64,000 nucleotides of DNA from Zeus faber (Eukaryota > Chordata > Actinopteri > Zeiformes > Zeidae). The position numbers and the translations under genes are program-made. Below, one piece after another: positions 14,174 through 27,279 of the stretch. The stretch spans positions 9,808,207 through 9,872,206 of the forward strand of contig OY482866.1 of assembly GCA_960531495.1 (NCBI GenBank), written 5' to 3'. The number at the start of each line of letters is the position of its first letter. The stretch's first letter is position 1. The notes beneath the pieces were generated by a model. That model was not told the origin of the DNA and did not search any database. It was given only the letters and a program-made list of their open reading frames with translations.

Positions 14174-14222
<49 letters not shown>

Positions 14223-14838
14223 GCCTATCTTATAAGGTAATTCGCGCATTCACACACATGAAGTTGTGAAAGGTCCGCTTGCTTGACGCACAACTTCACT
14301 CCAGTCGGTAAACTCCATAGTTTAATGAACACCTTGCCGCCACAATGAACACCTTGAGCCTCTCTGTGAAACCCGGTGTGTCCTGTCCTCCACCGAGAGA
14401 GTCGAGATCTCCAGGTCGGTCCCATCTGACGACCGTTCAGCGGACACACACACAGCACTGGGTCCCAATAAATGATTATAATTCATATGTTTTCCAGAAT
14501 CAATAAGCTTTAACAAGGTTTCATTCCCAAAAATACTTGATCAATGTTTTAATCAGTTATGGCCAAAATGTGCTGTGTTCTTGTTTTCAGTCAGCTTCAA
14601 TAACATAGTTGAGATGTTGAGTTATTTTTTAACAAATCGCCCATTATTCCTTATTTAAACTTAATTGTTTGATATTACGCAATTTTTTTAATGTAATTGT
14701 ATATTGTTATTTATTTGGTGAATGAATGACATGGAGTATGTGACACAATGGAGCAGATGACTTGGCTCATTGTGTACTATAAATGCTTACCGCTTGCGCA
14801 TTCCATGAAAGTTTGGTGGCCGCGTGTATACTGTAGAC
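13870..14838. other. Spacer with CT microsatellite
   Basis: No gene. Matches 31500-31845 and 39380-40868 in part. The CT run at 14174-14222 sits where about 600 bases present in the 38.9-kb copy (39640-40280) are missing here, so the microsatellite marks a deletion or exchange point. Confidence 0.5.
14174..14222. repeat. (CT)n microsatellite
   Basis: A nearly pure CT run of 49 bases; a shorter run is at 31811-31844 at the paralogous position. Confidence 0.95.
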
Positions 14839-16690
14839 CAGGGGTGGGAAATTCATTTTTACAGGGGGCCACGTGAGAAACCTGAGCTGTGTTGGAGGGC
14901 CGAACCAACAATAACTTGATCATAATTCTGCTCAATATTAATTTTCTCCCATTGTAAAAAACAGGAAATTATTAATTTTGATTAGCTGCTACTGGTAATC
15001 AGAAAAAAATGATATTCTGTAAATATTCATATAAATATATGAAACTGGTGTCGGTCAAATAGGAAAATACTCCTACAGAACTAGTAAACAGTAAAAACAA
15101 AAACAATCATTACGTCAGTGTTTCATTTTATCTTTAACGTGTTAATCTTCAGAAATACTGAAAAAGTGTTTTGCAGTATGTTAAAGAGAAGCAATCGGTC
15201 AACTTGATACAAAAAGCAATAAGTGCTTTTAATGTTTTTCATTTCATTTTACTTGTTCAGTAAAATCCAGTCTGTCTTGGGATTGAACAAGTGCAATGAA
15301 ATCTGGCTCAATGTCTGAGGTGGATATGGGAAGGACAGCTGAGAGGTGATCATCAGTGATAGAGGATCTGTATCTGGATTTGTTGAACTTCATCACTGAG
15401 AATGTCTGTTCACATACATAGGGAGATCCAAATAGGACTAGAATCTTCTGAGCATGCATCCTCATGTGTGGAAAGTTCTCCTCTTTGAGGGAAGAGTGAA
15501 AATCAAGCAGTGAGACTGATCTCTGAAGTGCTCTGGTCAATGAGTTCCATCTGAACATCACTGGGTGCATTATCCACACTGCAGGTGAACGGAGAATAAA
15601 CCATGTGCATTTCACTCTCAACTGTTTTAAAGTCCTGATATTGCCTTGAAAACTCACCATGCAGTGCTTCTAACGTGGAAGAATACCAGTGGAGGTGATC
15701 AGCTGGTGTGGCTTCCTTCAGTGTTGGCAAGTGGGTGAGAATGTTGTACTCCATTTGGCTTGAGTGAAGCTGCAACATTCTAATGAAAGCACTGCGCTGT
15801 ACATTTCATGCACAAAAAGGCCCTTGCATTGCAGTCTTACATTTAGTTCATTCATTAGTGCAGTCACATCTACAGCAAAACCAAGGTCTGCCATCCAGTC
15901 TGCATCTGAAAACTGTGGGATGGCATTTCCTTTCTTTGCACAGAACTCGTGAAGCTCTTCTCTCAGGTCCCAAACACTTTCAGCACTTTGCCCAGGCTGA
16001 GCCACCTGATAGCTGTGTGATAGCTCATGTCACCATGTTCAGTCTCATTTTCCTCCAAAAGTGCAACAAACTGTCTGTGATTCAGTGCTCTTGCCTGATG
16101 AAGTTAACCATTTTAGTTACAACATCAACAACATGGTTCATTTTTAACATTGACTTACACAACACTTTCTGATGGATAATACAATGCAAACATGTCAATA
16201 TCTGCTCAGGGTTCATTTCTGTCACTTTATCCTGCATTCTCTTCAAAAGTCCAACATTTTTCCCCTTCAGATTTGGACAACCATTCGTTGTCACACCTGC
16301 CAGCTTGTCCCATTTCAGTCCCAACTTGTCCAAACATGCATTTACCTCCGTGAACAAATCACTCCCAGTTGTTGTCCCTTTCGTTGACTGCATGGCTGCC
16401 AGCTCCTCTGTGATTTAAAGTCTGTATTTATCCCATGTAAGAAGATGAGTAGCTGGGCAGTGTCACATACATCGCAGCTCTCATCCATAGCCAGGGAAAA
16501 AGTCAAAGTTGACCGCTCTGTTCATCAGCTGAAGCTCCAGATTTCATCGGGAGAGGGTCATGTACTCAAATGCTCCCTTTTTCTCCGGGCATATTAGTGA
16601 TGCAGAGTCCAACAAACACTCCGTAATAAACTCTCCGTCAGAAAGCATTTGCATTCAGCATTTGTGACGCGGTAAGTCAGCACCTGGTTC
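14831..16690 (-). mobile_element. hAT transposon (GTF2IRD2-type), one end lost
   Basis: The left end caggggtggg starts at 14839 and is preceded by ctgtagac (14831-14838), the same 8 bases that flank the deleted copy at 40861-41347. The interior carries a broken hAT transposase on the minus strand. The expected right terminus and target duplication are missing; around 16680-16740 unrelated sequence with ggttaacaacctcacccc appears instead. Autonomous activity is lost. Confidence 0.88.
15247..16650 (-). pseudogene. hAT transposase relic, GTF2IRD2-like
   Basis: Read down the minus strand, pieces in several frames include KLGLKWDKLAGVTTNGCPN (catalytic RNaseH-fold region), DADWMADLGFAVDVTALMNE, SSPFTCSVDNAPSDV-like residues, and the C-terminal dimerisation region with YVCEQTFSVMKFNKSRYRS and SITDDHLSAVLPIST. 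This order matches the hAT-derived part of GTF2IRD2-type proteins. Stops and frame shifts separate the pieces at about 16080, 16000, 15720 and 15660. It cannot make a full transposase. Confidence 0.85.
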
Positions 16691-17966
16691 TCCAGGTTGG
16701 GGGTTGGGCGTGGGGTTAACAACCTCACCCCGTAAAAAAAGCATGTTATGGAAACGACGAGAAGACGCCATTCTGGTGAATGGTGGGGACTCGTCGCCCA
16801 ATGTTCCAGAAGGAACGGGAGGAACTGAACTGACTGACCTGCGTCATCCAGGAACAATCATAACACTTTAAACACCGTTCTTCAGGGATATTTAAACTGA
16901 ACGTCAGAAGAGCAACAGACGCAAGTCCACTGTGTTTGTAACTTTTGGAACTTGTTCTGCGTTTCACAGAACCCAGAAAACTGTTAATAAATACCAAAAT
17001 GACTAAACTGGACCCTGTGTATTGCTCCCTGCAGCTATCATCATCATTATCATTATTATTATTAGCGTCATCGTCATCGTCATCATTTCCACTCATAACT
17101 GCAATGCTGGTGGTGCCAAGCAAAGCCTCCCCGCAGGCCTCCACGACCTCCTGGATGAACTCTTCGTCGTAGACAACCCTCTGCTTTAGTCTTCTCTGAA
17201 ATGAAAAATAGAAATAGTGTCTATAAGCAGTGAGGCAAACAGTGTAGATACCGTAGGTTTAAGTTATAGCGTTGAGTCATACCTGAGTAGTGCCTGCAGG
17301 TGCAGCGGGCCACCTCCAAAAGAAAGAACAAAAAAGGCACAGTTGAGTGAGTGGAGACTTAGGGATGAAATATGAAAGTACTCTGTACTCTGATCTTGAA
17401 GGCCAGTTTGGCCCGCCTGAGTGTAGTGGCTGTCTTGTGGTGATCTTTAAAATCAAAAAAAGTTTGCATTTGTTTTTGGTATAATGGTATAAATGCCCAT
17501 TTTTTAAATCTGATTTTATCTCCACTGTTTTTAACAATTGGGGATCCTACATCACACAATTTTTGGAAAAGTCAAAGACTGGGTGTAGCAGTTCTCATGT
17601 TAAAATAACTTGACAATTCATCAATTCAGATTTGATACTCGATTCAGATACTCAAAAAATCAACAACAAAAAAATATCTTTTGGAGTATATAATAAACCT
17701 TACACATTAACCTCTATCAATAATTCCCAATCTCTCAAAAACAGGTATACAATTAAAAACTGGGCAGAACATTACATATCTCTGTTTATAAAATATATTT
17801 ACAAAGCATACGTACAGCATACAGCGTACAGGAAGTGCGGCATACGGGCGTGGGGCGGAGCGTGTTTTTTTTACCTTTTGGGGGGGGGGGGCATCGCCAA
17901 ACAAGCTGGATCTGCTACGCCTCGCCGCCGCCATGATAAGTCAGAGAATGATTATTTTTTTTTTTA
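16691..17966. other. Spacer, no recognised gene
   Basis: About 16837-17820 matches 41490-42475. It includes an imperfect ATC/ATT run at 17037-17085 and the patch gtggtgccaagcaaagcctc ... tggatgaactcttcg. A poly(G) run is at 17880-17891. An open frame at 16746-17144 crosses the repeat and is not convincing. Confidence 0.5.
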
Positions 17967-18600
17967 ATCATGTTTAGGTCCTAGGACCAGACAAATGGGT
18001 GAGATTCAAATATGTGTCCCACTGGACCGATTGTCGCGCGTGTCTAAAATCTCCACAAGCCGCTAAATGAGTTAAAAAAGCTTTCTGGGAGGAAAATAAG
18101 ATTTTTCCAAATTAATGTTCCCTTGTCTCTGCTGGAGAGATGAGAGTAACATTGGTGGAAGGATGCTGAGGATGGAGCTGCCATCAAGAGGAAAGAGGAA
18201 GGCCAAAGAGAATGTTTATGGATGTGGTGAGGGAGGACGTGCAAGCGGTTGGTGTAAGGGAGGAAGATGCGCAGAACAGAAGGTATTGGAGGCAGATGAT
18301 CCGCTGTGGCGCCCCCTAAAAGGAGCAGCCAAAAAGAAAAGAAAAATGTTCCTTTGTGGTTTTTTTATCTCTCAACGTATTTTCATCACAGAGTTTTGTA
18401 TATAAATAGTTGATAAATGTTAAACCGTCAAGTTAAATATTCCTGTTAGATGACATTGTGAAATACAGTTCACTTACCGAGACTCTGAACAGCGTGAACG
18501 CAAATCAATCGTTTCCTTCAAAGCGACCATCCCGGTGAAGATCATTCTTCCAAATTCCATGTGATGTGATGTCACAATGTGAAACCATTTTGATGGATTC
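17967..18600 (+). repeat. Third copy of the left-end segment (1-640)
   Basis: Opens with ggtcctaggaccagacaaat and matches 15-625 and 42490-43115, including the RTE-like tail. Ends where a LINE 3' tail begins at about 18598. Confidence 0.8.
18118..18342 (+). mobile_element. RTE-like LINE 3' end fragment
   Basis: Same fragment as 168-345 but with more of the coding end: gaggatggagctgcc, then a basic stretch, then ccgctgtggcgccccct and ggagcagccaaaaag. Non-functional. Confidence 0.7.
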
Positions 18601-20200
18601 AAGATTCAAGATTCAAGAGGTTTATTCGTCACATACATATACATACATTCATACATATATGGAGTGAAATGTAATGCAACGCACCCGGTGACTACACACA
18701 ATATGTCCTATGAAAATTTCTTTCTACGAGACCAACTAACTGATTCCTAAAACGTAATACAGTAAGTCAAATACTTTTAGAATAAAATAAAAATACATAG
18801 AATAAAATAAAAGAAAAAAAAAGAAAATGGAATAGATAAAGGGAATAGTCTTACTTATATGAGATAGACTTATGTATATGAGATAGGCAATTATGTATAT
18901 ACAGATATGTGCATTAAAGTGGCATGTGAATAAAGTGAGCTAGTGTTTGTGGCATAATACAGCAGTCACCAACAGTACGGCGCAGCAATACGGTTTCACT
19001 GAACAACCCAGAACAGTGACACAGTATGCGGTACAGTATGATACATACAGTACAGTAAGGTAGTGGAGCCTATGTGTGTGGCTCGGTGAGGACCCCTGGT
19101 GAGGTCAGCATTGACAGTTCTTATGGCTTGCGGGAAAAAACTCTGTCTCTGTCTCTCTGGTCTCGCTGTGTGACTGCGGAGGCGCTTGCCTGACCGCAGC
19201 AGCTGGAACAGTCCGTTATTGGGGTCATATGCACGTGCACGTGCATCCTCGATTGTAATCCACGCCTAAAGTCCACAATCAGCTCCTTAGTTTTGCTGAC
19301 GTTCAGGTTTCGGCTGTTGTCCTGGCACCAGAGTGACAGGTCAGCCATCCCCTCACGGTAGGCCTGAACTATAATTGATAAACAGCAATCTCACATGGGC
19401 CCCCTTCCGGCCGTCCAGGTGGTTGAGCATGGTGTGCAGTACCTGGGAGACCGCGTCATCCGTGGATCTGTTCTGCTGGTACTCAAACTGCAACAGGTCC
19501 AAGGTGCGGGGGAGGGAGTTGCAGATAAAATCCTTAATCAGCCTTTTGAAACACTTCATGACCACCGAGGTGAGGGCCACCGGACGGTAGTCATTCAGGC
19601 AGGCTGGAGAGGCGATCTTCGGGACAGGAATGACGGTGGACCTCTTGAAGCAGGACGGGACCACTGATTCAGCCAGGGAGATGTTGAATATTGTAGTGAA
19701 CACCGGAGCTAGCTGGTTAGCACAGGTTTTCAGTACTCGCCCAAATATGCCGTCTGGGCCTGTAGCTTTCCTGGTGTTCACCCACATCAGAGCGTTCCTG
19801 ACCTCGTGCACAGACACTGAGAGTGCGCGCTCATAGCCAGCAGTGTAACTCCAATTAGCTGGCGAGCTAGCGGTGCTGTTGCCAGACTCAAACCGCGCAT
19901 AAAAGGAATTCAGTTCGTTGGCTAGAGAGGCGTCCATACTCGTGGCTGGGGAGGAGCTGCTCTTGTAGTTTATTATTGTCCGCAGCCCCTCCCACAAGCA
20001 TCTGGTGTCACCCCTGCTCCATCTGTAGCTCCACAGTTTCTCTGTACGTCCGTTTTGCGTCCATCACCGCGCTCCGTTTGTACGAGGCCGGTTTGTAATT
20101 GTCCATATTTCCGAATACAAGACCATCGTTGTAAGCGGCCGTGTGAGCATTCAGAGCGCAGCGGATGGATTATCGACCCACGGCTTCTGGTTTGGAAATA
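18598..20200 (-). mobile_element. 5'-truncated LINE (L2/CR1/jockey-like) with 3' tail
   Basis: The 3' tail, a ttcaagattcaagaggtt motif on the plus strand, starts at 18598. Reverse transcriptase remnants follow at 19121-19997. Upstream coding sequence continues in broken form to about 20200, where the sequence switches to the histone spacer. This is the longest member of the LINE family whose tails flank the H2A and H1 genes. Confidence 0.8.
19121..19997 (-). pseudogene. LINE reverse transcriptase fragment
   Basis: The main piece (19353-19997) contains RKATGPDGIFGRVLKTCA, VIPVPK, CLNDYRPVALTSVVMKCF and a degraded FEYQQNRSTDDAV, which are reverse transcriptase fingers and palm motifs of the L2/CR1/jockey group. 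A second piece (19121-19348) has CQDNSRNLNVSKTKELIVDF from further along the domain. The stretch with the catalytic FADD between them is deleted. Confidence 0.85.
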
Positions 20201-21420
20201 TCCAAACTATCACAATCAGTAAATCCAGCTCTGGACCAGCCCTAATCAATAATATTGATTGATAATTGTATTTTTATTATAATAACACTGTTATATCCGT
20301 GTTATGGTATGGTCACATGTGTAAATATAAAAAACATTATACTTCGATTTTTATATTATGTAATTATAATATATTGTTTTTTACTTTATAAACTTGCATT
20401 CTGAGCATATTATTAATAATAATGAACCATTTGTATTACTCCTAGACACAGTCGCGAACCATCCCAAGTGGCCTTCTGCAAAGGCCACAAACTGAAGATT
20501 CACTCAAATAAGTCCTGGCCTATTTAAAATGTAACCGCCTACCACACAAGTTAATTCAATAAAAGGTTCAGTAAATAGTTTTCATTTTCTTTATGTAAGT
20601 TTCATATAGGCCCAGATTTGAATTAAATTCAACAATTCATTATTTTGTTCTAAAAAAATAGAAAAATAAGAGCCCTCCCTCTCTCGAACGAGAAAGGGAG
20701 GGCCGCACAGCGCAAGACTTTGCGACTATACAATCTTTTTTCAAAATGTGAATATCAACTGATGATTCAAAATTTGTCCTGTTTGAGTCAGATTGTATAC
20801 ATATAACACTATACCATACTATACTGTAGACAATAGGAAAAAAAATACACATATATTGATATAGATAACTCGGGTCAGCGCTGACCTATCAGATCGTTCC
20901 TAGAAGGCTTTATACAGGCACTGCATAGCAAGTCTATGATTAATCAGTGTTAAAATGATCAAATGCCATTGTCATTTACTTCTGGCGGACTTTACAAATA
21001 ACACCAGCTGGCCATCTTTGGACCAATCCGGACACATCACTCACAATTTGGAGAATTTTTCTTTGGAATGTTGTTCCAGAGCTGTAATAAGCTTGATTCT
21101 TCTAAAATGTGACATTTATATCTATACTGTTTAGATGGCTATGCATGTGTTTATTTTATTTTGTTTTCTTAAATATAAACCGGATGCTGTATGTATGTAC
21201 CCACAAAAATATGAATTGTTATAATTATCCCATCTTGTTTCTCATTTTCAATGAAATGGATCATATTATTACAATTGCTGTCATATGATAGCCATGCACT
21301 GCACTTGACACGACATAAGTGTTTTTAATAATCAGCTAAAAAGTAATTTACAAAACTCCATTTCTGTGTTCTATTCATAAAACCAACTGGCGCATGCCCA
21401 GTGTCACTTGCAAACTCTAC
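20200..21420. other. Spacer upstream of H2B 21530
   Basis: The first 150 bases match 5330-5440; about 20900-21350 is the reverse complement of 12240-12720. No gene was seen. Confidence 0.5.
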
Positions 21421-21477
21421 CCAATCACATTGAGGGATTCAAAGAGCAAAATTTGCATCAGGATTCTATTAAATATA
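21421..21477 (+). promoter_or_regulatory. H2B promoter (CCAAT, octamer, TATA-like)
   Basis: CCAAT at 21421-21425, ATTTGCAT at 21451-21458 and a weaker TATA-like taaatata at 21470-21477. Confidence 0.82.
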
Positions 21478-21481
21478 GTAG

Positions 21482-21904
<423 letters not shown>

Positions 21905-21931
21905 ACCGAGCGCTCAGCTTCTCAAAACAAA

Positions 21932-21947
21932 GGTCCTTTTCAGGACC
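21932..21947 (+). terminator. Histone mRNA 3' stem-loop (H2B 21530)
   Basis: GGTCCT-TTTC-AGGACC followed by ACCCACCC. Confidence 0.94.
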
Positions 21948-22004
21948 ACCCACCCTGTCAAATGAAGGCTCTTCCATTAGTCAATGGTGACAAATGTAAC
22001 GATG

Positions 22005-22500
22005 TATCCACTTAGTATTTCTTGAAGCTTTCTCTGCATTTATAAAAAGGATAAAACCCAATGAAAATGCAGTGACTTATAGGAATAAATGTTTAACATG
22101 ACTCATTGACACAATTTCTTCCACTTAAAAAAAAAAAAACGAGTGCCACAGTGAAATCAGGACACAGATTTATTGAAAGTCATTTGTCTATGAAATCTGT
22201 TTATGAGCGGCCTACAATACTGAGCAGCTGCTGTGGGATGATTCAACAGTGGTCTTCAGCTGCTGATTACCCAAATATTGTCCATTTTATTATTATTGTA
22301 TTGACTGCAGCATCTTTACCTTTGTACTGGCATGGTGGCTTAGTTGTAAATACTGACGTTACATAGACAACGTTCTCGACCAAGTCATGTTTTGTTTTGT
22401 TTTTCTTCCTTTCCTGTTTATTTGGGACTTTTTCCCCGTGTTTATACGGTTTATCCCTCGGTTGCTAGTTTGATGACATCAAAAGTATAATTGTAAATAT
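22005..22500 (-). repeat. Inverted copy of 8550-9000 / 35370-35790
   Basis: The reverse complement of gtaactgcattttcattggg and of the ctaagccaccatgccagta patch is visible. It lies directly after the H2B 3' flank, so an inversion breakpoint is near 22000. Confidence 0.75.
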
Positions 22501-22639
22501 ATTCAATTCATAATTCATATTCATAAATTAATTGATGAACAATGTATTCACTTATTTAGTGTAATAAAGTTAAGGTTGTCATATACCACATCAACATCCC
22601 ATAATCCCAGTCTCTTCGAATTAATGCACTGTCTACTGT

Positions 22640-23640
22640 TAATCACTTTTAATAGTTGATTAAGGTTGTTCTTCATTCAATTATTCATCCCCTCCTCTCC
22701 CACCCCTGACTCCCCATCATCTATCCATCGTGTTTCCATCCATTCTCTTCTTCCTCCCCCGTCCTTTGGATGAAGGAGGAGGCTCCTTCATCCCTCCATC
22801 CTCTGCTCCACGTTTCCAACCAGCTCCTCCCGCTCACTCGTTTTTCACCCTGTCTCATTCCGCGCGGGTACGAGAAGAATGATCCCAAAGCCAAACAATA
22901 TGGGGACGGATGAGCAGAACCAGAAGGTTCTCCTGCTCTTCCCGGGACTTGGCGAAGGAGGAAGGAGAGAAAGCGAGGAAAAACAAGTCCCAATGAACGA
23001 CTGGATCACGAGTTAGTGCAGCGGTGTTAGCGGCCACATGACCCCCGCGTTCGCGGCGGATCCCGAAACGAAGGAAAGACGGATCCGGTGGTCTCTCTCT
23101 CTCTCTCTGTCTCTCTCTCACTCCAAATGCTCTGATCGCTTACTTTTAATTTCCGAGTCGTAGATTGACTCGCTCTCTAAATCTCTCTCGCTCACCCGCT
23201 CAGTCAAACCCTAGAAGATTATCGGGCTTGAGGCTCCTCTCGTTCGCAAACAAAAGGTGACGACAGATTCCAGAATCATTTTCCGGGGTTGTTCGCTTCG
23301 ACCGAAACGTTTGAGAATCTTTCATCGCCAGCCAAGGCAGATTTATTTTTTGCCCCCCCCTCTGCTATTTTCCCATTTTCTTCAACTCTGTCAACTTTGC
23401 ATTCCGTTCCTCCAGGTCTCTCGGTCCAGCTCACTAAGAGGAGCGCGGATTAGTCAGGTGAACGGCAGGAAAGCAGATCTGGTCGGGACGCTTGTTGTGT
23501 TTGTGCGCCAACTATGCTCGGAATTTGTTTGGTTCGATTGTGGCCAGTCTTTGTGTGTTTCATACAATTTCATACAATTTCTGAAGATTCAATTGCTATA
23601 CATTTTAAATAGTGTACATTCTATTTTAATTAATCCTCTA
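22640..23640. other. Unique GC- and pyrimidine-rich block without a recognised gene
   Basis: Unlike all other spacers it is C/T-rich with CpGs (ccgcgttcgcggcggatcc near 23046) and holds a CT run at about 23093-23120. I found no second copy in the window. Open frames of 85-130 codons are low-complexity and give no domain. It could be a noncoding first exon or an insertion from elsewhere. Confidence 0.35.
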
Positions 23641-23878
23641 TTTTAAATATATTCATGAAGCATATTGTCATATCTACAGTTCGTAATTATTCATTTCAAT
23701 GTCATTAAAGCACATACCGGGTGTTATGTTCTTTAATGACACGCTATTACAATTGAATATATAGTTAACATTGGCCACAAAGGATGCCGATCGATTATAC
23801 AAATGTACGTTTTCAATATAATATTTAGGTGAACCGTTCCACGAAAGTAGTAGGATGCTCTTTACAGTAAACTTGGGT

Positions 23879-23894
23879 GGCCCTGAAAAGGGCT
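23879..23894 (-). terminator. Histone mRNA 3' stem-loop (H4 23921)
   Basis: On the minus strand AGCCCT-TTTC-AGGGCC; the outermost pair is an A-C mismatch, so the stem is five pairs. A U7-type AAAGAGC is at about 23858-23864 (plus gctcttt). Confidence 0.88.
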
Positions 23895-23920
23895 TTTGTG
23901 TTATGGAGTCGTGTCAAAGT

Positions 23921-25220
<1,300 letters not shown>

Positions 25221-25225
25221 GGTGT

Positions 25226-25241
25226 GGCTCTTAAAAGAGCC
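25226..25241 (-). terminator. Histone mRNA 3' stem-loop (H3)
   Basis: GGCTCT-TTTA-AGAGCC, a perfect stem on the minus strand. Confidence 0.94.
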
Positions 25242-25268
25242 GTTTGGGTTTAGATGAAGTGGGTGTGT

Positions 25269-25694
<426 letters not shown>

Positions 25695-25740
25695 TCAAGT
25701 GGTTTGGAAAAACTAGAATGAGCCACAGTCCTGGAGCCAC

Positions 25741-25804
25741 TTATATAGTCCCTGCTGCGCTGCTGCTGTGTGCTGATTGGTCCAGAGCTGGGTGTTGTGA
25801 TTGG
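25741..25804 (-). promoter_or_regulatory. H3 promoter (TATA and two CCAAT boxes)
   Basis: Minus-strand TATATAAG at 25741-25748 and CCAAT boxes (attgg) at 25776-25780 and 25800-25804. Confidence 0.85.
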
Positions 25805-25917
25805 TCAAACTCAAGGTGAGATCACGAAGAGCTGCACGGCATGAATACGCATGAGTCACGTGAATCAAAATGAATAAAAACGTAATTTGTAGAAACAACA
25901 ACAATGATAAATCCTTA

Positions 25918-26215
25918 AAGATTCAAGATTCAAGATTTTTTTTTATTTTTATTTGTCACATACATATACATACTTTCATACATAAATGCAGTGAAATGTA
26001 ATGCAACGCGACCGGTGATAGCACACAATATGTCCTAGGAAAAAATAAAAAATAAAATAAAAAGTAGAAAATTCCTTTCATAGACCGACTAACTGACTCC
26101 TAAAACGTAATACAGTAAGTGGAATACTTATAGAATACGATAAAAAATATATAGAATAAAATACAATAAAAAATAAATTGAAATAAAATGGAATAGATAG
26201 AAGGAATATGCCTAA
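25918..26215 (-). mobile_element. LINE 3'-tail fragment between H3 and H1
   Basis: Begins attcaagattcaagattt on the plus strand and continues gtgaaatgtaatgcaacgc, closest to the 18598 LINE tail. The remaining 250 bases to H1 hold nothing recognisable. Confidence 0.7.
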
Positions 26216-26462
26216 ATTGACTTTTAAAGTGACTTTCGTGTTTGGTTTGGCCCTGGAAAAAGTTTGACATTCAGGTTTGCATCGGTCAAACTCCTCATTT
26301 TATTCTTAGCAGTGAACAATAATCGTATTAGAATTGTAAAGTATGTGTATGTGTAAATATGTGACTTATTATCTATATAATATGGATGAATTGAGATTAT
26401 TGTTGTAGGGAAATGATTTTTCCCTCCAGTTGTTGTAGGTTGCTCTCTATGAGGGTGTGGGT

Positions 26463-26478
26463 GGCTCTGAAAAGAGCC
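26463..26478 (-). terminator. Histone mRNA 3' stem-loop (H1)
   Basis: GGCTCT-TTTC-AGAGCC, a perfect stem on the minus strand. Confidence 0.94.
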
Positions 26479-26506
26479 TTCGCGGGTGGAACAGTAAGGG
26501 GTGAAT

Positions 26507-27112
26507 TTATTTCTTCTTGGGAGCGGTCTTCTTGGCTGCTTTAGGCTTAGCAGCCTTCTTAACTGGAGCTTTCTTGGCAGCGGGTTTCTTGGCGACTTTC
26601 TTGGGGCTTTTCAGCATCTTCTTGGGGCTCTTCGGCGCCTTCTTAGCCGCCTTCTTGGGGCTCTTTGCAGGTGGTTTCTTGGCTTTCTTGGGTGACTTCT
26701 TTGCAGCTGGAGCCTTCTTAGCCGGACTCTTGCTGGACTTCTTGGCCGCAACGGGCTTCTTGGCCGCAGCGGGCTTCTTGGCTTTTGGAGTAGCGGCTTT
26801 CTTAACGGGCTTCTTGGTCTCCGCCTTGTTGATCTTGAAGGAACCGGACGCTCCGGTCCCCTTGACCTGGATCAGAGTCCCTCTAGTCACCAGGACCTTG
26901 ACGGCCATCTTGACACGGGAGTTGTTCTTCTCCACATCGTATCCCCCGGCAGACAGAGCCTTCTTGACGGCGGCCAGAGAGACCCCGCTGCGCTCCTTGG
27001 AAGCGGACACTGCTTTGACGACCATCTCTCCCACGCTGGGCCCTGTCTTCTTGGCTCGGGGAGCCTTCTTCTTGGGGGCTTTGACCGGAGCGGCTGGAGC
27101 AACTTCTGCCAT
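26507..27112 (-). CDS. Linker histone H1
   Basis: Encodes a 201-residue H1 that binds the nucleosome dyad and linker DNA. The N-terminal tail (about residues 1-23) is Ala/Pro/Lys-rich. The winged-helix globular domain follows at about 24-98, with [40 protein letters not shown] and [11 protein letters not shown]. The C-terminal half is almost entirely Lys, Ala and Pro with several SPKK-type CDK and DNA-binding motifs. Length is usual for fish H1. Intronless, with a stem-loop. The upstream H1 box (27267-27276) supports S-phase regulation. It is the only H1 gene here. Confidence 0.97.
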   Translation of the reverse strand: MAEVAPAAPVKAPKKKAPRAKKTGPSVGEMVVKAVSASKERSGVSLAAVKKALSAGGYDVEKNNSRVKMAVKVLVTRGTLIQVKGTGASGSFKINKAETKKPVKKAATPKAKKPAAAKKPVAAKKSSKSPAKKAPAAKKSPKKAKKPPAKSPKKAAKKAPKSPKKMLKSPKKVAKKPAAKKAPVKKAAKPKAAKKTAPKKK

Positions 27113-27191
27113 AGTTACTTCTCTTCTGGAGGATTAATAATGTTCTCTGCGGAGTCCGAGCAAATCGACCCCGAAATGAGGCGGGGGCTGT

Positions 27192-27276
27192 ACTTAAACA
27201 CATCATGAGAACCGCAAAGACTCAAGCGATGGAGTCGGTCGCGCTGCGGCAGAAACGTCTCCTCACTTTGTGTTTT
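27192..27276 (-). promoter_or_regulatory. H1 promoter with H1 box
   Basis: On the minus strand AAAACACAAA at 27267-27276 matches the conserved H1 box. A TATA-like tttaag is at about 27192-27198. Confidence 0.75.
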
Positions 27277-27279
27277 CTC

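Noticed and set aside
14174..14222. CT run as a regulatory GAGA-type element of H2A
   Set aside because: GAGA-type control of histone genes is known in insects; here the run is a length-variable microsatellite, absent from one paralogous copy.
19353..19997. A host gene with a reverse-transcriptase-like domain
   Set aside because: The motif order, truncation and 3' tail are those of a LINE; the catalytic segment is missing.
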